Of a DNA stretch of 64,000 bases, positions 30,006 through 41,046 are shown piece after piece. The notes under the pieces are model-generated. The model worked only from the letters and a program-made list of their open reading frames with translations. It did no database searches and was not told the origin of the DNA. The position numbers and the translations under genes were made by a program. The DNA is from Melanopsichium pennsylvanicum (taxonomy: Eukaryota; Basidiomycota; Ustilaginomycetes; Ustilaginales). Location of the stretch: assembly GCA_900208305.1 (NCBI GenBank), contig OAPG01000006.1, positions 868,001 through 932,000 on the forward strand. Reading direction: 5' to 3'. Each line of letters starts with the position of its first letter. The stretch's first letter is position 1.

Positions 30006-30851
30006 GTGGCTTCTGCTCAGATTTAGCTGCCATTTTAACAATATGATTGGCTGCCCACTCAACAACAACATGACAATACAGCAAATAAACACATGCCAGC
30101 AAATTATCTGCTACAGTAACAGCCACAGATGCACCATGAAGCATCATCACCTGAGGAATCAACAGAGCCAAGTTCTTGTAGGTGGATATCTTAAAAGTAA
30201 TGATGATTGTTGACCATTGCCTCATCAAATTGACTCTCTGTTTGCCCTATCGCATTCATCCACAATTACCTGCAATTGTTACACGACTTTTGCTCACTCA
30301 ATTCCTGTCCACGTTCACTGTCATTGAACAACTTGCAATGTTGATCAATCAACAGAGTGTCAAGCTACCTCGAGAAGCATGATGAGCTCTTTGTTGCATA
30401 AAATTAACCGCCACACATATTAAAGAGAAAGCAAATGATCTTTATTGAAGCCCTAGAAGCCAGCCAAATTTTAGGGGTGGCATCTACCCTAGCAGCCACC
30501 TATATTGGAGATCACCACCCCGCTAAAACGCGCTAAGTCTTGGATTTCTGAGCGTAATGGCTAGAGTTGAGTAAGATCAAAATACCAAAAATTGATTGGG
30601 AAGAGACGAAGTCATGGCTCGTCTCCCAGCCCACAGTGGGACTGCAAGCATAACAAGCAGCTCGCATGGTGGTAACCCCGCAGAAGTTTCATCTATTATA
30701 AACCACCATGGAATTTATATTCACTACTAAATTCTCACCCATACACGTCTATCTATCACAGTTGAAAACTTCTGGTCCGGGTTACATCAGGTCACCCTAG
30801 TTATACCCAACTACAGCCTATACGTGCAATTTTAACATGCAGCTTGTATCT

Positions 30852-30896
30852 AGCCACCCGTGAAGCGCTCTAAGAGCCACACTCAGGTGGGTGGCT
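30852..30896. repeat. Hairpin element with AGCCACCC/GGGTGGCT stem, copy 1
   Basis: Arms 30852-30859 and 30889-30896 are perfect inverted repeats of 8 bases. The first 14 bases (AGCCACCCGTGAAG) recur exactly at 32636-32649 in the second hairpin. Confidence 0.75.
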
Positions 30897-32631
30897 GCTG
30901 GAATGACGTGTTCCATGTTGTATCTCAAAAAGCCTTCCAATTGCAAGTGACTTCTTGGGTTGCCGCTCAAAATTCGATCTTCCATTCTTTTGCAGTTTGC
31001 TTGTGGTCAAGTGGTCGATCGTGCTGCTTTCATTGCGTTGGATTTTACCACAATAGACTCTTTTGGAGTTGACTGGATCCCTCGACCACCTGAGTGACTT
31101 TCCAAGCTGCTCGGGTGCAGTTGTCTTTGTTTGATGTACGTATCGCATAGACGAATAAAAAAGAATTCATAATGTAGAAAAAACCATATCTCTCTTCTTT
31201 TTCAAACCTGACCCGGCTTGCAGGGGTAATCATCATTTTGGTTGACGTGTTGAACACTTTTTGAGAGCTCTACCATCAGATTAAATGGTTTTGCGTTCCA
31301 AGAACAATCGTTGAAAAATTAAACAGAGCCAGTCAGCACGGGAACGATTCGACACGAAAGACCCGTGGGTAACACAGTCCACAGCGGCTTGCACTTGCAA
31401 CGATCGAGACCACAGCTGTGAAGTCTGAAATGCGGGTCTATCGAACCGCTCTCGGAAAGCATAGAACGTGTCGACACATTTGTGTAACACAGGTCGGTTC
31501 TGACTGACTGGAAAAAGGAAGTGCAGTTGCTGGGGCAGCCACACTCAGAGTCACCGCCCAGAGTTGGCTTGACGCGTTTTTGTTATTTCTCAGCGACGGC
31601 AAAAGTTGTGCCACCGACAGATCGCGAGCAAGATTTGTATTGCTCTCGGTCTTGACAAGATTTTCACGACGAGTCGCCCCAACGTGACTGGCTGCTAATA
31701 AATTTGTTTGTGAATTAGACAGTCTTGAATGCTACTGTATGAATCTGGTCGTCGAAAAAAAGAATTGTAGGCAGGCAAGCTTGTAGCCAGACTGGTTTAC
31801 ATTTTAATAAATGGTATGATAATTTAATAAACCCCCGAAAAGCCACACGGGGTGGCTGGGCTGATCTGCCGACTTACGCAGCCTTTACGGAAGACCAGAG
31901 TGGTCTCATAGCTTTTCCATGTTCAGCTACCAACATTGCAACGTGATCTTACTGTTCAACCTCTTTACGCTGGATGATTTATGATTGCACCGGTGGCAGT
32001 ACTGGAGTACATCGAGTGTAAATTACTATTTCCGCCTCTAGCCGAAATTATAATTCAAAGTGTTTAGTGATTTTACATACGGATGAAGTCGACACAAATA
32101 CCGGGTTTTCTTTTATGAGACTAAGGCGTTAGCGCATCCACCTCTACATTTAAACCCGACGTGACTGCTGTAGAGGAGCTAATCAAGCAGGCAGCCCCGA
32201 TCAAGATGGCCCCTTGGTGGCTGACACCCAAATTGCCGAGGCCGTCCAACCCTCGGTTGTTGATGTCGAGAAGCAGGTCGGTTGGACAGATCTCAAAAAG
32301 CGTCCGACCTCTTCTTAACTATGCTGGGCATCCTCGCAAGCATTTATAAATTCGAATGAAAAAAAAAGGTATGAAGCATCACACAGTTCATGATTTTCCA
32401 GTTGTGTCTCAATCATTACAGACCGGAAGCCGTGCTGCCCACGGGACCTTCTGAACTCCCCCACCTATGCTGTGCAGTTTGATACTGAATGACACTTTAT
32501 CTGTTGTTTTTTATTGGCAGCAGGTCTGTTGGTTTTGATACAAGAGCTCTTCAAAATCAACCGGCTTGCTGTGCCTTTCAATGTGCCTGCTTTCCAACAG
32601 GAAAAGGAATAAAATATTTAGAAAGGGAACC

Positions 32632-32682
32632 AGCAGCCACCCGTGAAGGACCTTGGCAGCCAGCCTGGGTTGGGTGGCTGCT
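32632..32682. repeat. Hairpin element with AGCAGCCACCC/GGGTGGCTGCT stem, copy 2
   Basis: Arms 32632-32642 and 32672-32682 are perfect 11-base inverted repeats around a 29-base loop. Related to copy 1 at 30852 through a shared 14-base block. Looser stems of the same theme occur at 30476-30500 (GGTGGC/GCCACC) and 31841-31857 (AGCCAC/GTGGCT). Confidence 0.8.
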
Positions 32683-32779
32683 ATGGTGGCTTGATGCAAT
32701 TGAGCCAATCGAGGGTAGCTGCTTGGGTGGCTGTAAGAAGCCAATTCTGACCAAGACAAAGAAAGCCAGACACCTTATG

Positions 32780-33318
32780 TGACATCTGTCTATCCATCAG
32801 ACACAAAACACAGGACAGCAAGAGCATGCCCCTGTGATAGGGGAAGGTTCAAAGAGTGCAACAACATCATGACCTTTGTGACCCAAAGTACTACAACCAG
32901 ATGAAAGAATGGAGTTTGATGGGCGCAGAAGCCAGCAAACAACCAGCTGTGTCTTGGAGCATCTTGCCACAATGGCCTTGCAATGAGGCTGGCTCAGCAT
33001 GTAAAGTAGTGTGAAGAGAAAAGCCCACATCAAATGTCTGCGCAACTAGTCTCAAGGGCAAGCCTTGAGCCCACACATCTGGGACCTTGTGTCTTGTGAC
33101 CATATCTCACAATGTCTACTGTACTGTGCAACTCCTGTGGAAGCCTTCTGTGTACTTCTTGTGCGCACAGACTGGTCACAAAGACAGTTGCTGTTTGTAA
33201 TTCAATTACAACAACGCGGAAGGCTTGCAAATTGGTTGGGCACTTGAGCCGGTCAAGGTTTTACCGAGCAGCCGGAATCCAAAAAAACGCCCACGAAATG
33301 AGGTTGTGCAGTTGTTGA
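32780..33318 (+). other. Possible decayed transposon fragment
   Basis: Broken frames on the plus strand contain Cys/His-rich pieces: an ATG at 33112 opens C-N-S-C-G-S-L-L-C-T-S-C-A-H-R, and an upstream stop-interrupted stretch has A-M-R-L-A-Q-H-V-K. This resembles remnants of a zinc-finger transposase, but no catalytic domain is visible. Weak evidence. Confidence 0.2.
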
Positions 33319-33694
33319 CAGCCGAGGTGGCAGCCTCTTTTGTGGGGTAAGTAAGTGTACGAAAGAGGAGCGGCGGTGCATGCAGGGAGAGACATGTTTC
33401 TGCGCACAGACTCCGTTGATTGGCGCTGTCTCACTCCACTGTGTGTTTTGCCTCTGACTGATTGCTGGACTGATGATGTAGTCAAGGCGAGGAGGCGATG
33501 GATGTCGTGCGACGATTCTGTAGCAGAGGCGCGGAGATTCAGTCGTGCTGTGATGCTGTGCGATACTTATATACCGTGCATTCCAAATTTTCAACATCTT
33601 GTCATCGTTACCCTCTCGTTTCAAAATCTCTTTGAGGGACCCTTTAGCTCTGACCCAAGCACAAACTCAAACCCACCACACACAATATCCGAAG

Positions 33695-35125
33695 ATGGTT
33701 CAAGACCCTAGAGAAACCCAGCTCGATCTCCCTCCCAAGAACCGCGTCGCCATCTTTTACGAGAACGGTGGACCTGAAAAGATCTCTATCAAGGAGCTTG
33801 ACAATGTCAAGCAGTCCGATTTGAACCCGGGAGAGGCGCTCGTTCGCGTAAGTTGGACTTCTTTGTCCCCATCTTTCCTTGATCTTCATCCATATCAGAG
33901 CATGGTTATCTGACCTAACCTCATTGCTAACCCCTCCTGAACCCTCTGACATGGGATGGAACAGGTTCTTTACACGGGTGTTTGCCACTCGGATCTGCAC
34001 GCTTTGCAAGGCGATTGGCCAGCACCTACTAAACTGCCCCTTATCGGTGGACACGAAGGCGCTGGAGTTGTGGTCGCCGTGGGTCCTGGCTCCGAAGAAT
34101 ACGTCAAAGTCGGGGACAGAGTAGGGATCAAATGGATTGCCGATGCATGTCTCAACTGCGAGTACTGCAGGCTTTCGCATGAAATCAATTGCCCCGCATA
34201 CAAACCTAGTGGTTGTAAGTCTCTCTCATCTCGCTGGATTGTGACGATCCGACTCGGGCTCGCTTTGCTGACATTCCGCTCTGTTCTGCGATGAAATGAT
34301 ACCCCCATGGCGGGACAGATGCGGTCGATGGCACTTTCCAACAGTATGTCAGACATACAGCTCGGTACTTGACAAAGATCCCCGACACCCTCGCCCTCGA
34401 CCAAGCAGCCTCCATCCTCTGTGCGGGAGTCACCATGTATCGCGCGCTCAAAGAGGCCCATCTGCAACCGGGCAACTGGGTTGTAATTCCTGGCTCTGGA
34501 GGCGGCTTGGGACACTTAGGCGTACAATATGCTAAGAATGCCGGGTTGAGGGTCATCGGAATCGACACTGGTGCGGATAAGAAGAAGATGAGCGAAGCGT
34601 TGGGTGCTGAAGTCTTGTAAGTGTTGCTCCGTAGCAAAACCCCCCTCCACCTCGGCGTTGCCCTTCCCATCGTCGAAGTTGCGACTGACACTTGAATGTG
34701 CATTTCTATCATCTTTTGATATTGTACGAGGCAGTGTCGACTTCAAATCGACCTCCGACATCGCCGCAACCATCAAAGAGGCCACTGGAGGCATCGGTGC
34801 ACACGCAGCGGTGGTCGCCGCCGCCAGCGGTGCCGCCTACGAACTGGCCTTGGACTATATCAGGCCTCGTGGCACCCTCGTCATCGTTGGCATGCCCAAC
34901 TCGATTCTTCCCTTGTCGATCTTCAAGACGGTGCTGATGACGCACAAGATCGTGGGCAGTGCAGTTGGAAACAGGCAGGATGCCGTCGAGGCTTTGGAGA
35001 TCGCCAGCAGGGGTAAAGTCAAGGTGACTTTCATTTTGAACGGATTGAGCGACCTGAAGGATGTCTTTGAGGACATGATTCATGGAAGGATCGCTGGCCG
35101 AATTGTGCTCGATGTCGATAAGTAG
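33695..35125 (+). CDS. Zinc-dependent alcohol dehydrogenase, four exons
   Basis: Exons 33695-33847, 33965-34214, 34319-34616 and 34735-35125 give 363 residues. All introns have GTAAGT donors and AG acceptors, and the joins restore [21 protein letters not shown] and A-E-V-F-V-D-F. The protein belongs to the yeast ADH1-type medium-chain dehydrogenases, which interconvert ethanol or other alcohols and aldehydes with NAD(H). Visible features are the catalytic zinc ligands in G-V-C-H-S-D and G-H-E-G-A-G, the structural zinc site C-L-N-C-E-Y-C followed by E-I-N-C, and the nucleotide-binding [10 protein letters not shown]. Length matches the family (about 350). No signal peptide, so cytosolic is likely. 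It is an isolated gene between the repeat island and a 1.9 kb non-coding stretch. Confidence 0.95.
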
Positions 35126-36980
35126 GGAAGCGAAGTGAGGGTCTGCTGTCACAAATATGTGCAACATGCACGGTACAATATTCAGCAATCGCTGTTTTTC
35201 CCGACCTTTTGACGCCTTTGCTGAGCATATCAGCTGGACCAAAAGAACTCAAGCGGCATATGAGAGGCTTCGCTTCGTAGTTCAGCGTCACGTTGTGCGT
35301 GTCAGCCGGAGCTCTGAGCATTCGTCTCGTTAATTAAGTGAATCAATTTATCCGACCAAAAGCACCTCAGATGCCACTCCCGATCGGCTGCCTCCTTTAT
35401 GGAACTACAACAAAAGGGGGAGGCCTGCTTAGTTTTAGAATCATCACTTAGCTTTTCTTTAGCCATTGAGGTGTAAGAATCGAATGCAAGTGGCAATTAT
35501 CGTTTCTGCCCAATCTGCGTTGCTTTGTGATGGGGGAATGGTGACACAAATTTGTACGAGACGAGATGAATTCATCTGGAATCCGTGCCTTATGCGCAAA
35601 GCCGCCTCAAACTGGAATCAACAGGCGTCCATCGCTTCAACAATTCGGGAAACCGATAAATTCCAACTGTACAGCTTACTACAAGACTCCAGGCTGATAC
35701 GCAAGTGAAGCAGAATCACATCGCTGTCTTTTGATTTCCGCCCTCCCAAGTAGATCTCGCACCTGACGTGATAAGCGCACCCACCCAGCCCATGCCAGGT
35801 TGATCAGCTGATACAAGATAGCACTCCACATCCATGCCTATCTCTGACGCCAATCTGTCCCGTTCTTAGTCCAGTCAGATGCCGGGAACTGCGGCATTCC
35901 CCGCCGCCAGATGCTATCAAGTTCACAATATCGTTGATAAGATACCACGAAGCTCCCTCGTACTGTACTGTGCTTATCTGGCCTGGATGCAAAGAGAAAT
36001 CCATCTGGAGGCTGTGTGCCTCGTTGTTCGATATGGCGTCGAACTTATTGGCCTCGTCACTGAACGATTTGTCGTGAGGGCCATGGGACTATCACAGCAC
36101 TCTGTTCGCACTTTGAGAGGTGATGATGCAAAACGGATTGAGATTCGATTAGATGGCAGTGTAGGTAGGTAGTATTACAACATGTCGGAGTTGTACAGAT
36201 GCGAGTGTTGCGGATGATGCAAGTTTGCGAACGAGAAGAAGTTATCAGAATGCAGTGTTGAAAGCGGGTAACTGATGCGAGGATATGTGTGTGAGTGAGA
36301 GAGAAGAGAAAATGCGAGAGAGTGAGATGCGATGACAACGGCAAGATATCGAATTGAAGGGCAAGGCAAAAAAATGGGCAGAGATGGGAGGTCAAAGGAA
36401 CTCCGAGAGGCCAACGTAGAAAGTTCAAGGAGTAAAAAGGCCATTCGCAACTGCCACAAACACTTACGACGCTAATTCAAGAGGACGTGTCCCAGGAGAA
36501 AGACGCCGTTCGTGTGATGTAGCAAGTGTTTGTAAAAAAAAGGTGGACGGTGGAGAAAGCAAGTGCAAAAGGGGATGGCATATTGAAGTCGTAACAGTAA
36601 AGGGGGAAAAGAAGGGGGAAAAGCCAAGGGTATGTAGAAGGATTGTGAACCGGAACGAAAAGAGCATCGCATGGGTATTGCAAGAACAGAGGTCCGACCC
36701 CCTCTGTTACTCCATCTCCCATCCCGGTTCAGGTATTCAAGACGTTCGCCTAGTGTTTGATTTGTTGAAGAGTTGAGCTTGATCACTCGCAAGATTGAGA
36801 TGCTGAGCCTGACAAAGGCGCGAGTAAGGGGTCGTTTAAGGTGATGAAGGGTGGAAGTGGTTTGGGGCCAAGCACAGCAGAGACGGCCAACCATCGACTT
36901 AAGAAACTAGCGACGGAACGAGAAACGGAGACGAAAACGAGAAACGAGATCTAGAGTCGAATGACTCAAGTGCCAGTACA
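35126..36980. other. Intergenic between convergent genes, no gene seen
   Basis: About 1.85 kb between the dehydrogenase (+) and cystathionine beta-synthase (-). Open frames are short and without recognisable domains. GA-rich stretches near 36290-36330 and 36500-36620. Confidence 0.5.
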
Positions 36981-38189
36981 TTACTGGAAATTGTCAAAGT
37001 CGATCTCGGCCTCGCGACGTTCAGGCTTGGCATCGGAGACCAACCAGGGCTTGGTGATGTAGTTTCGAATGCTGTCAGGCAGAACGACAACCGCATTGAG
37101 ACCAGCTTTGGAGCCAAACTTTTCGTAGCCGGCACCACGGGGCTTGAGCCAGTTGATAGCGGCGCTGACCGCAGCACCGGACGAACCACCAGCAAGGAGG
37201 CCCTCTTCCTTGATGAGGCGGCGAGCGTAGACAAAGCTCTGCTCGTCCTCGGTCTTGAACCACTCGTCAATGACCTTCTTGTTGAGCGTGTTGGGGTCAA
37301 AGTCGTAGCCAATGCCCTCGACTTTGTATGAGCCATCGCAACCCTCGGGGATGGCGTTGAGGGTGGCAGGGAGGGCGAGATCGGAACCGATTGGATCGAC
37401 ACCGAGCACGTAGCAGTCGGGATTGTGATCCGGGCGCTTAAGGCGGGACGCGATACCGCTGATGGTGCCGCCGGTACCGACACCGGCAACGAAGACGTCA
37501 ACCTTGTCCGAGTAGGTTTGGGTGGAGCCGTTGACCTCGTCAGCACCGCGGTTGGAGTCAGGGGTGAGTGGGCGGGCAGAGTCAGTGGGCTCCTTGTCAT
37601 CAGAGAGCTTGAGGATGCCCATGCCGTGAAGAAGCGAAGCGGAAGAAGGAGGAGCGGGACCGGCCTTGATGGCCTCGATGATCTCCTCAGCGGTGGCCCA
37701 GTGAGCGGTAGGGTTGTTGATGTTGTTGTATTGATCCAAGATGACGGCGTCGGGCATCGAGTTTGCAAGACGACGGGCGACCATAATGTTGGAGCGGGGA
37801 TCGTCGTGAGCAGCCTCGGTGGGTGTGCGAATGACTTCGGCACCCAGCGCACGAAGTGTATTGACTTTTTCTGCAGACATCTTTTCGGGAAGAACGATGA
37901 TGCATCTGTAGCCTCGGATGGCGCAGGCTAGAGCGAGACCAATACCCGTGTTCCCACTGGTCGGCTCGACAACGACCGACTTTCCGGGGATGAGGGTGCC
38001 ATCTTGTTCGGCCTGAAGGAGCATGCGGCGAGCGATACGGTCCTTGACACTTCCGCCGGCGTTGAAGTACTCACACTTGACCATGACGTTGCACTTGATG
38101 CCCTCTGATTGTGGGATCCGATTCAGTTGAATGAGCGGCGTCTCACCCACAGCGGAGAGGGCATCTGGCAAGATGGCTTGGGGTCTCAT
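36981..38189 (-). CDS. CYS4: Cystathionine beta-synthase, catalytic core only
   Basis: 402 residues, one exon, ATG at 38187-38189. A fold-type II pyridoxal-phosphate enzyme that condenses serine and homocysteine to cystathionine (transsulfuration). The cofactor lysine is Lys49 in G-G-S-V-K-D-R; the phosphate/substrate loop is P-T-S-G-N-T-G at 76-82; V-G-T-G-G-T-I-S-G and G-G-S-S-G-A-A-V follow. V-E-G-I-G-Y-D-F marks it as CBS-type and not O-acetylserine sulfhydrylase. Two oddities: a linker of about 45 residues (P-A-P-P-S-S-A-S to S-T-Q-T-Y-S-D-K) is inserted just before the V-G-T-G-G loop, and the protein ends at N-Y-I-T-K-P-W-L-V-S plus a short tail, without the pair of C-terminal CBS (Bateman) domains of yeast Cys4. 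There is no heme-binding N-terminus, as in yeast. Confidence 0.9.
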   Translation of the reverse strand: MRPQAILPDALSAVGETPLIQLNRIPQSEGIKCNVMVKCEYFNAGGSVKDRIARRMLLQAEQDGTLIPGKSVVVEPTSGNTGIGLALACAIRGYRCIIVLPEKMSAEKVNTLRALGAEVIRTPTEAAHDDPRSNIMVARRLANSMPDAVILDQYNNINNPTAHWATAEEIIEAIKAGPAPPSSASLLHGMGILKLSDDKEPTDSARPLTPDSNRGADEVNGSTQTYSDKVDVFVAGVGTGGTISGIASRLKRPDHNPDCYVLGVDPIGSDLALPATLNAIPEGCDGSYKVEGIGYDFDPNTLNKKVIDEWFKTEDEQSFVYARRLIKEEGLLAGGSSGAAVSAAINWLKPRGAGYEKFGSKAGLNAVVVLPDSIRNYITKPWLVSDAKPERREAEIDFDNFQ

Positions 38190-41046
38190 GGTGTCAGAGA
38201 CAAAATTTGATGGGCGTTAGGAGAAGGAGGTTTGTTTGTGAGAGACCTGTTTGAGTAAGAAGAGACGAGGAAGTAGCGATTGGGAAAGGGTAACCTGACT
38301 TTCGATCTGTTGGAGATACGAAAGAATCAGGACGAGCGATTTGCGCCTAGGAAAGGGGCAAAAAAGCGACAGCGAGCAAAGGTTCGAAGAGAGTTGGGAT
38401 GGTGGTGGTGAAGAAGGGAAAGAGGCGTGCGTGCTAAGATCTCATAACGCTCCTTATGTTCTCTTTGGTGAATGTGCGCTGTGCTGTTCTGTGCTGTGCT
38501 GTTCTGTGCTGTGCTGACTATTTGCTCAGTCCACCTTGGCAGGCTGGCAGGCGTCCTGGGTCTGACAGACATGTTCACGAGGCACCCTGCCGCTGTCAGG
38601 CTGGAAATTGGAAATGGAAACACGCAAAATGAAAAAAAAAATAAAAAATAAAATAAAAATAAAAGGTAAACGATCCGGTCAGAAGTGGTACACGCACGCA
38701 ACTCGACCCTCGGTTCAGCTCTTTTTATTCAAAATTTTCGCTGCAGCGCTCTTTCGCTGCTGCTTGACTGCTTCGTCACAAATTCAGCTGAACCTGCGTA
38801 CCACAAAACTTAGGGTCATTTCTTTTGAATAAGGTAGGAATAAAACTCTTGTAAACAGAGTTTTGATAGTGGACCGAATCCTATCCCTTGTCCATTATTG
38901 GGAGACAAGATTGCCACAAAACCACCATTCCTCAAGCCCTTGGGCAACCGGATGCGAACGAGATCGTGAGAATGTGATTTCTCAGATTGAATGACTGCGA
39001 GTTCTAAAGGCATCGGATTGAGCCGCAGTCGAGTCGAGTCGAGCCAACCAGAAAGCTGGACGCTGCTGAAATGCACTGTTACTTTTCGGAAAAGAGTCTC
39101 AATAGACCATTTCTGGCTCGGTCACAACGGCTTTAGTGGGCCTTTGATCTCGATTCATTTGCCCACTGACCCTCTATACCCAAACTCTGTTGCAAAAGCG
39201 CTTTGATCGCATTTGTCCGTTCTCATGTTGCTGTCTGTTCGGCGCAGAAAAGAACATAACGAATTGCTTGTCTATCCTTAACGGTACTGTACATGAAGAC
39301 TTTTGCGCTCTACATCCCAAGAGGGCAATTCTAGAACGAGCTGTGCGGATATGCCGACGCTACTGACAAAAGGTGCAAAGCTCGAAAAGCGACAATTCGG
39401 CTCAGGTGGTGATGATGGTCGTCCGGCGTGTTCTTTGCTTTTTGGTGAGTGGCGACGCAGACGAGCAAAGAGGTAACTTAGTTGTACAGCACCGAGCTAG
39501 GTTCACAAATTCACAGGTTGACGCCAGAAGCTGAATCAAGCACGCACGATGCGGATCAGTGCGTTGCCGTTGCGCAACTCAGAGCACGCAACCGAGGATC
39601 CGAAATGACTTTGACATGAGCAAAGGGTCCACAACATGCATCGCTGTTGAGCCGTTGGATCGGGTGCCGATGTCTACAGTAGTTGGTCGATAGCCATTTG
39701 CACGTGAAGCCTGTCTGGGGAGCAACAATCATTAGCTAGAGACGCGCGCCCTTTATCGAGCTTTGTACAGTAAAATGTAAAGTGACTGCGAATTTATGAT
39801 ACAGTAGATTACCTCACTGTAACCTTGACACCACCCCTGCTTTCTTCGCTTCATGCTCACTCGGCAGAACCCCGAATCCAATGTTTCGCGTGCAATGCAC
39901 CCCCAAATTGGACCCTAACCTGAACAAAGTCAGATCTCTCTCTTCGTCAGCAAAGCCAATCTTACAAAATTCAAGAAAAAGCGTGGTCGGTACCTCAATT
40001 GTAACTGCACGAAACTGAACAAAGAAAAAAGGATCCGATCATTAGCATTCTTGCCATTGATCGGGATTTCGACCACAGTTGACAATCATCGCATATCTGC
40101 ATGAAGCTTGCAAGCTCCAAGCCCCCTTGTCTGAGAGCTACCTCACTACGGTTCAGTATAGTGAAGTACATTACATAACTGTATTGCACGAGTGCGTGTG
40201 ATCATGAAGGCGGATTCAAAGTGTTCCAATGTTGTGCCTCGCTGTGCAGTACATTGCAGCTCCGCAGGTTTTTGGGTTTTTGAATTCAATCACCAGGTCG
40301 CAGACCGCGATGATCATGTGCTGTTGTGCCTCGAGTATTTCCTCTGTGCTGTACTGTAGATTCCACAACTTTCGCGAAAAAAAAAAAAAAAGAGAACAGC
40401 GAACGCATTGTGACATATACTGTGCTCTTTTGCCTTTTGTTTTTCCTCGAGGGCAAAAATGTCGAAGCCTCTTTGTTGCATGATTTCACGTTTCGTTAAG
40501 CGGCGAGATGAGTGTGCATCCACAACTACGAATCCCCGCGTCAGATGTTGGGTGTTGCTGCTGCTTTAACCGTTTCGAGCGCATCCCTGACACTCTGGCT
40601 ACACTCAAGTCATCGCTCTGGCCATCTTCTGCAAGCTGGTCAAACTTGACATCCTACGTTCGTATCTTGCATACTTTACTAGTTTCCTCATCCTACACCA
40701 TCACACTCGCCCTGTATCGCATCCCGTCAAGAGCATCGGGCTCGGCTTGATTCGAGTCCTCGTACACCTCGTTTGCGGCTACTCCTACGCAACCTAATCA
40801 GCATCCATATCGGCTCGCGCGACTACTCTTTCGGTTCTTCCGATCCCACTGACTCATAACACATCTCTATCGGGTCACACTGCTGCGCTTTTGCTTTTGC
40901 TTTCACTCGAGCAACGCTCCACTGCTTGATCGCTTTGCCGTCATGCTCAATCTCTAGAGTTCCATCGTGTCGTCGCCTCATCGATCGCTCCCCCCTTTTT
41001 CTGATCATCCTACGCTTCACACCCACTTCGGCGTCAAGCAGCCAAC
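38190..41046. other. Long intergenic region between divergent genes
   Basis: About 2.85 kb holding the promoters of the CBS gene (-) and the CSC1-like gene (+). It contains a CTGTGCTGTT repeat at about 38471-38517, an A-rich run at about 38629-38665 and a poly-A run near 40377-40392. No credible gene seen. Confidence 0.5.

Larger units (their letters stand above)
27477..33694. other. Gene-poor repeat island
   Basis: About 6.2 kb without a convincing gene; all open frames are short and most strands are broken by stops. It holds a dispersed repeat family (28.1-30.0 kb), a 41-base duplication with telomere-like TTAGGG units (28.5 kb), several hairpins with AGCCACC/GGTGGCT stems (30.4-32.7 kb) and possible relics of a transposon. 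It probably marks an old cluster of mobile-element insertions between DDB1 and the alcohol dehydrogenase gene. The last 350 bases are the dehydrogenase promoter. Confidence 0.6.

Noticed and set aside
30600..30720. Inverted CATGGTGGT/ACCACCATG as a gene or RNA
   Set aside because: A 9-base stem with a loop of about 30 bases and no further structure; kept only as part of the general repeat island.
36057..36894. Several overlapping minus-strand open frames between the dehydrogenase and CBS
   Set aside because: Low-complexity Ser/Leu/Phe/His translations of GA/CT-rich DNA; no start context or domain support.
36899..37852. 317-codon frame overlapping the CBS gene in another frame
   Set aside because: Ser/Thr/Pro-rich translation with no domain, overlapping a well-supported enzyme; caused by codon bias of the real gene.
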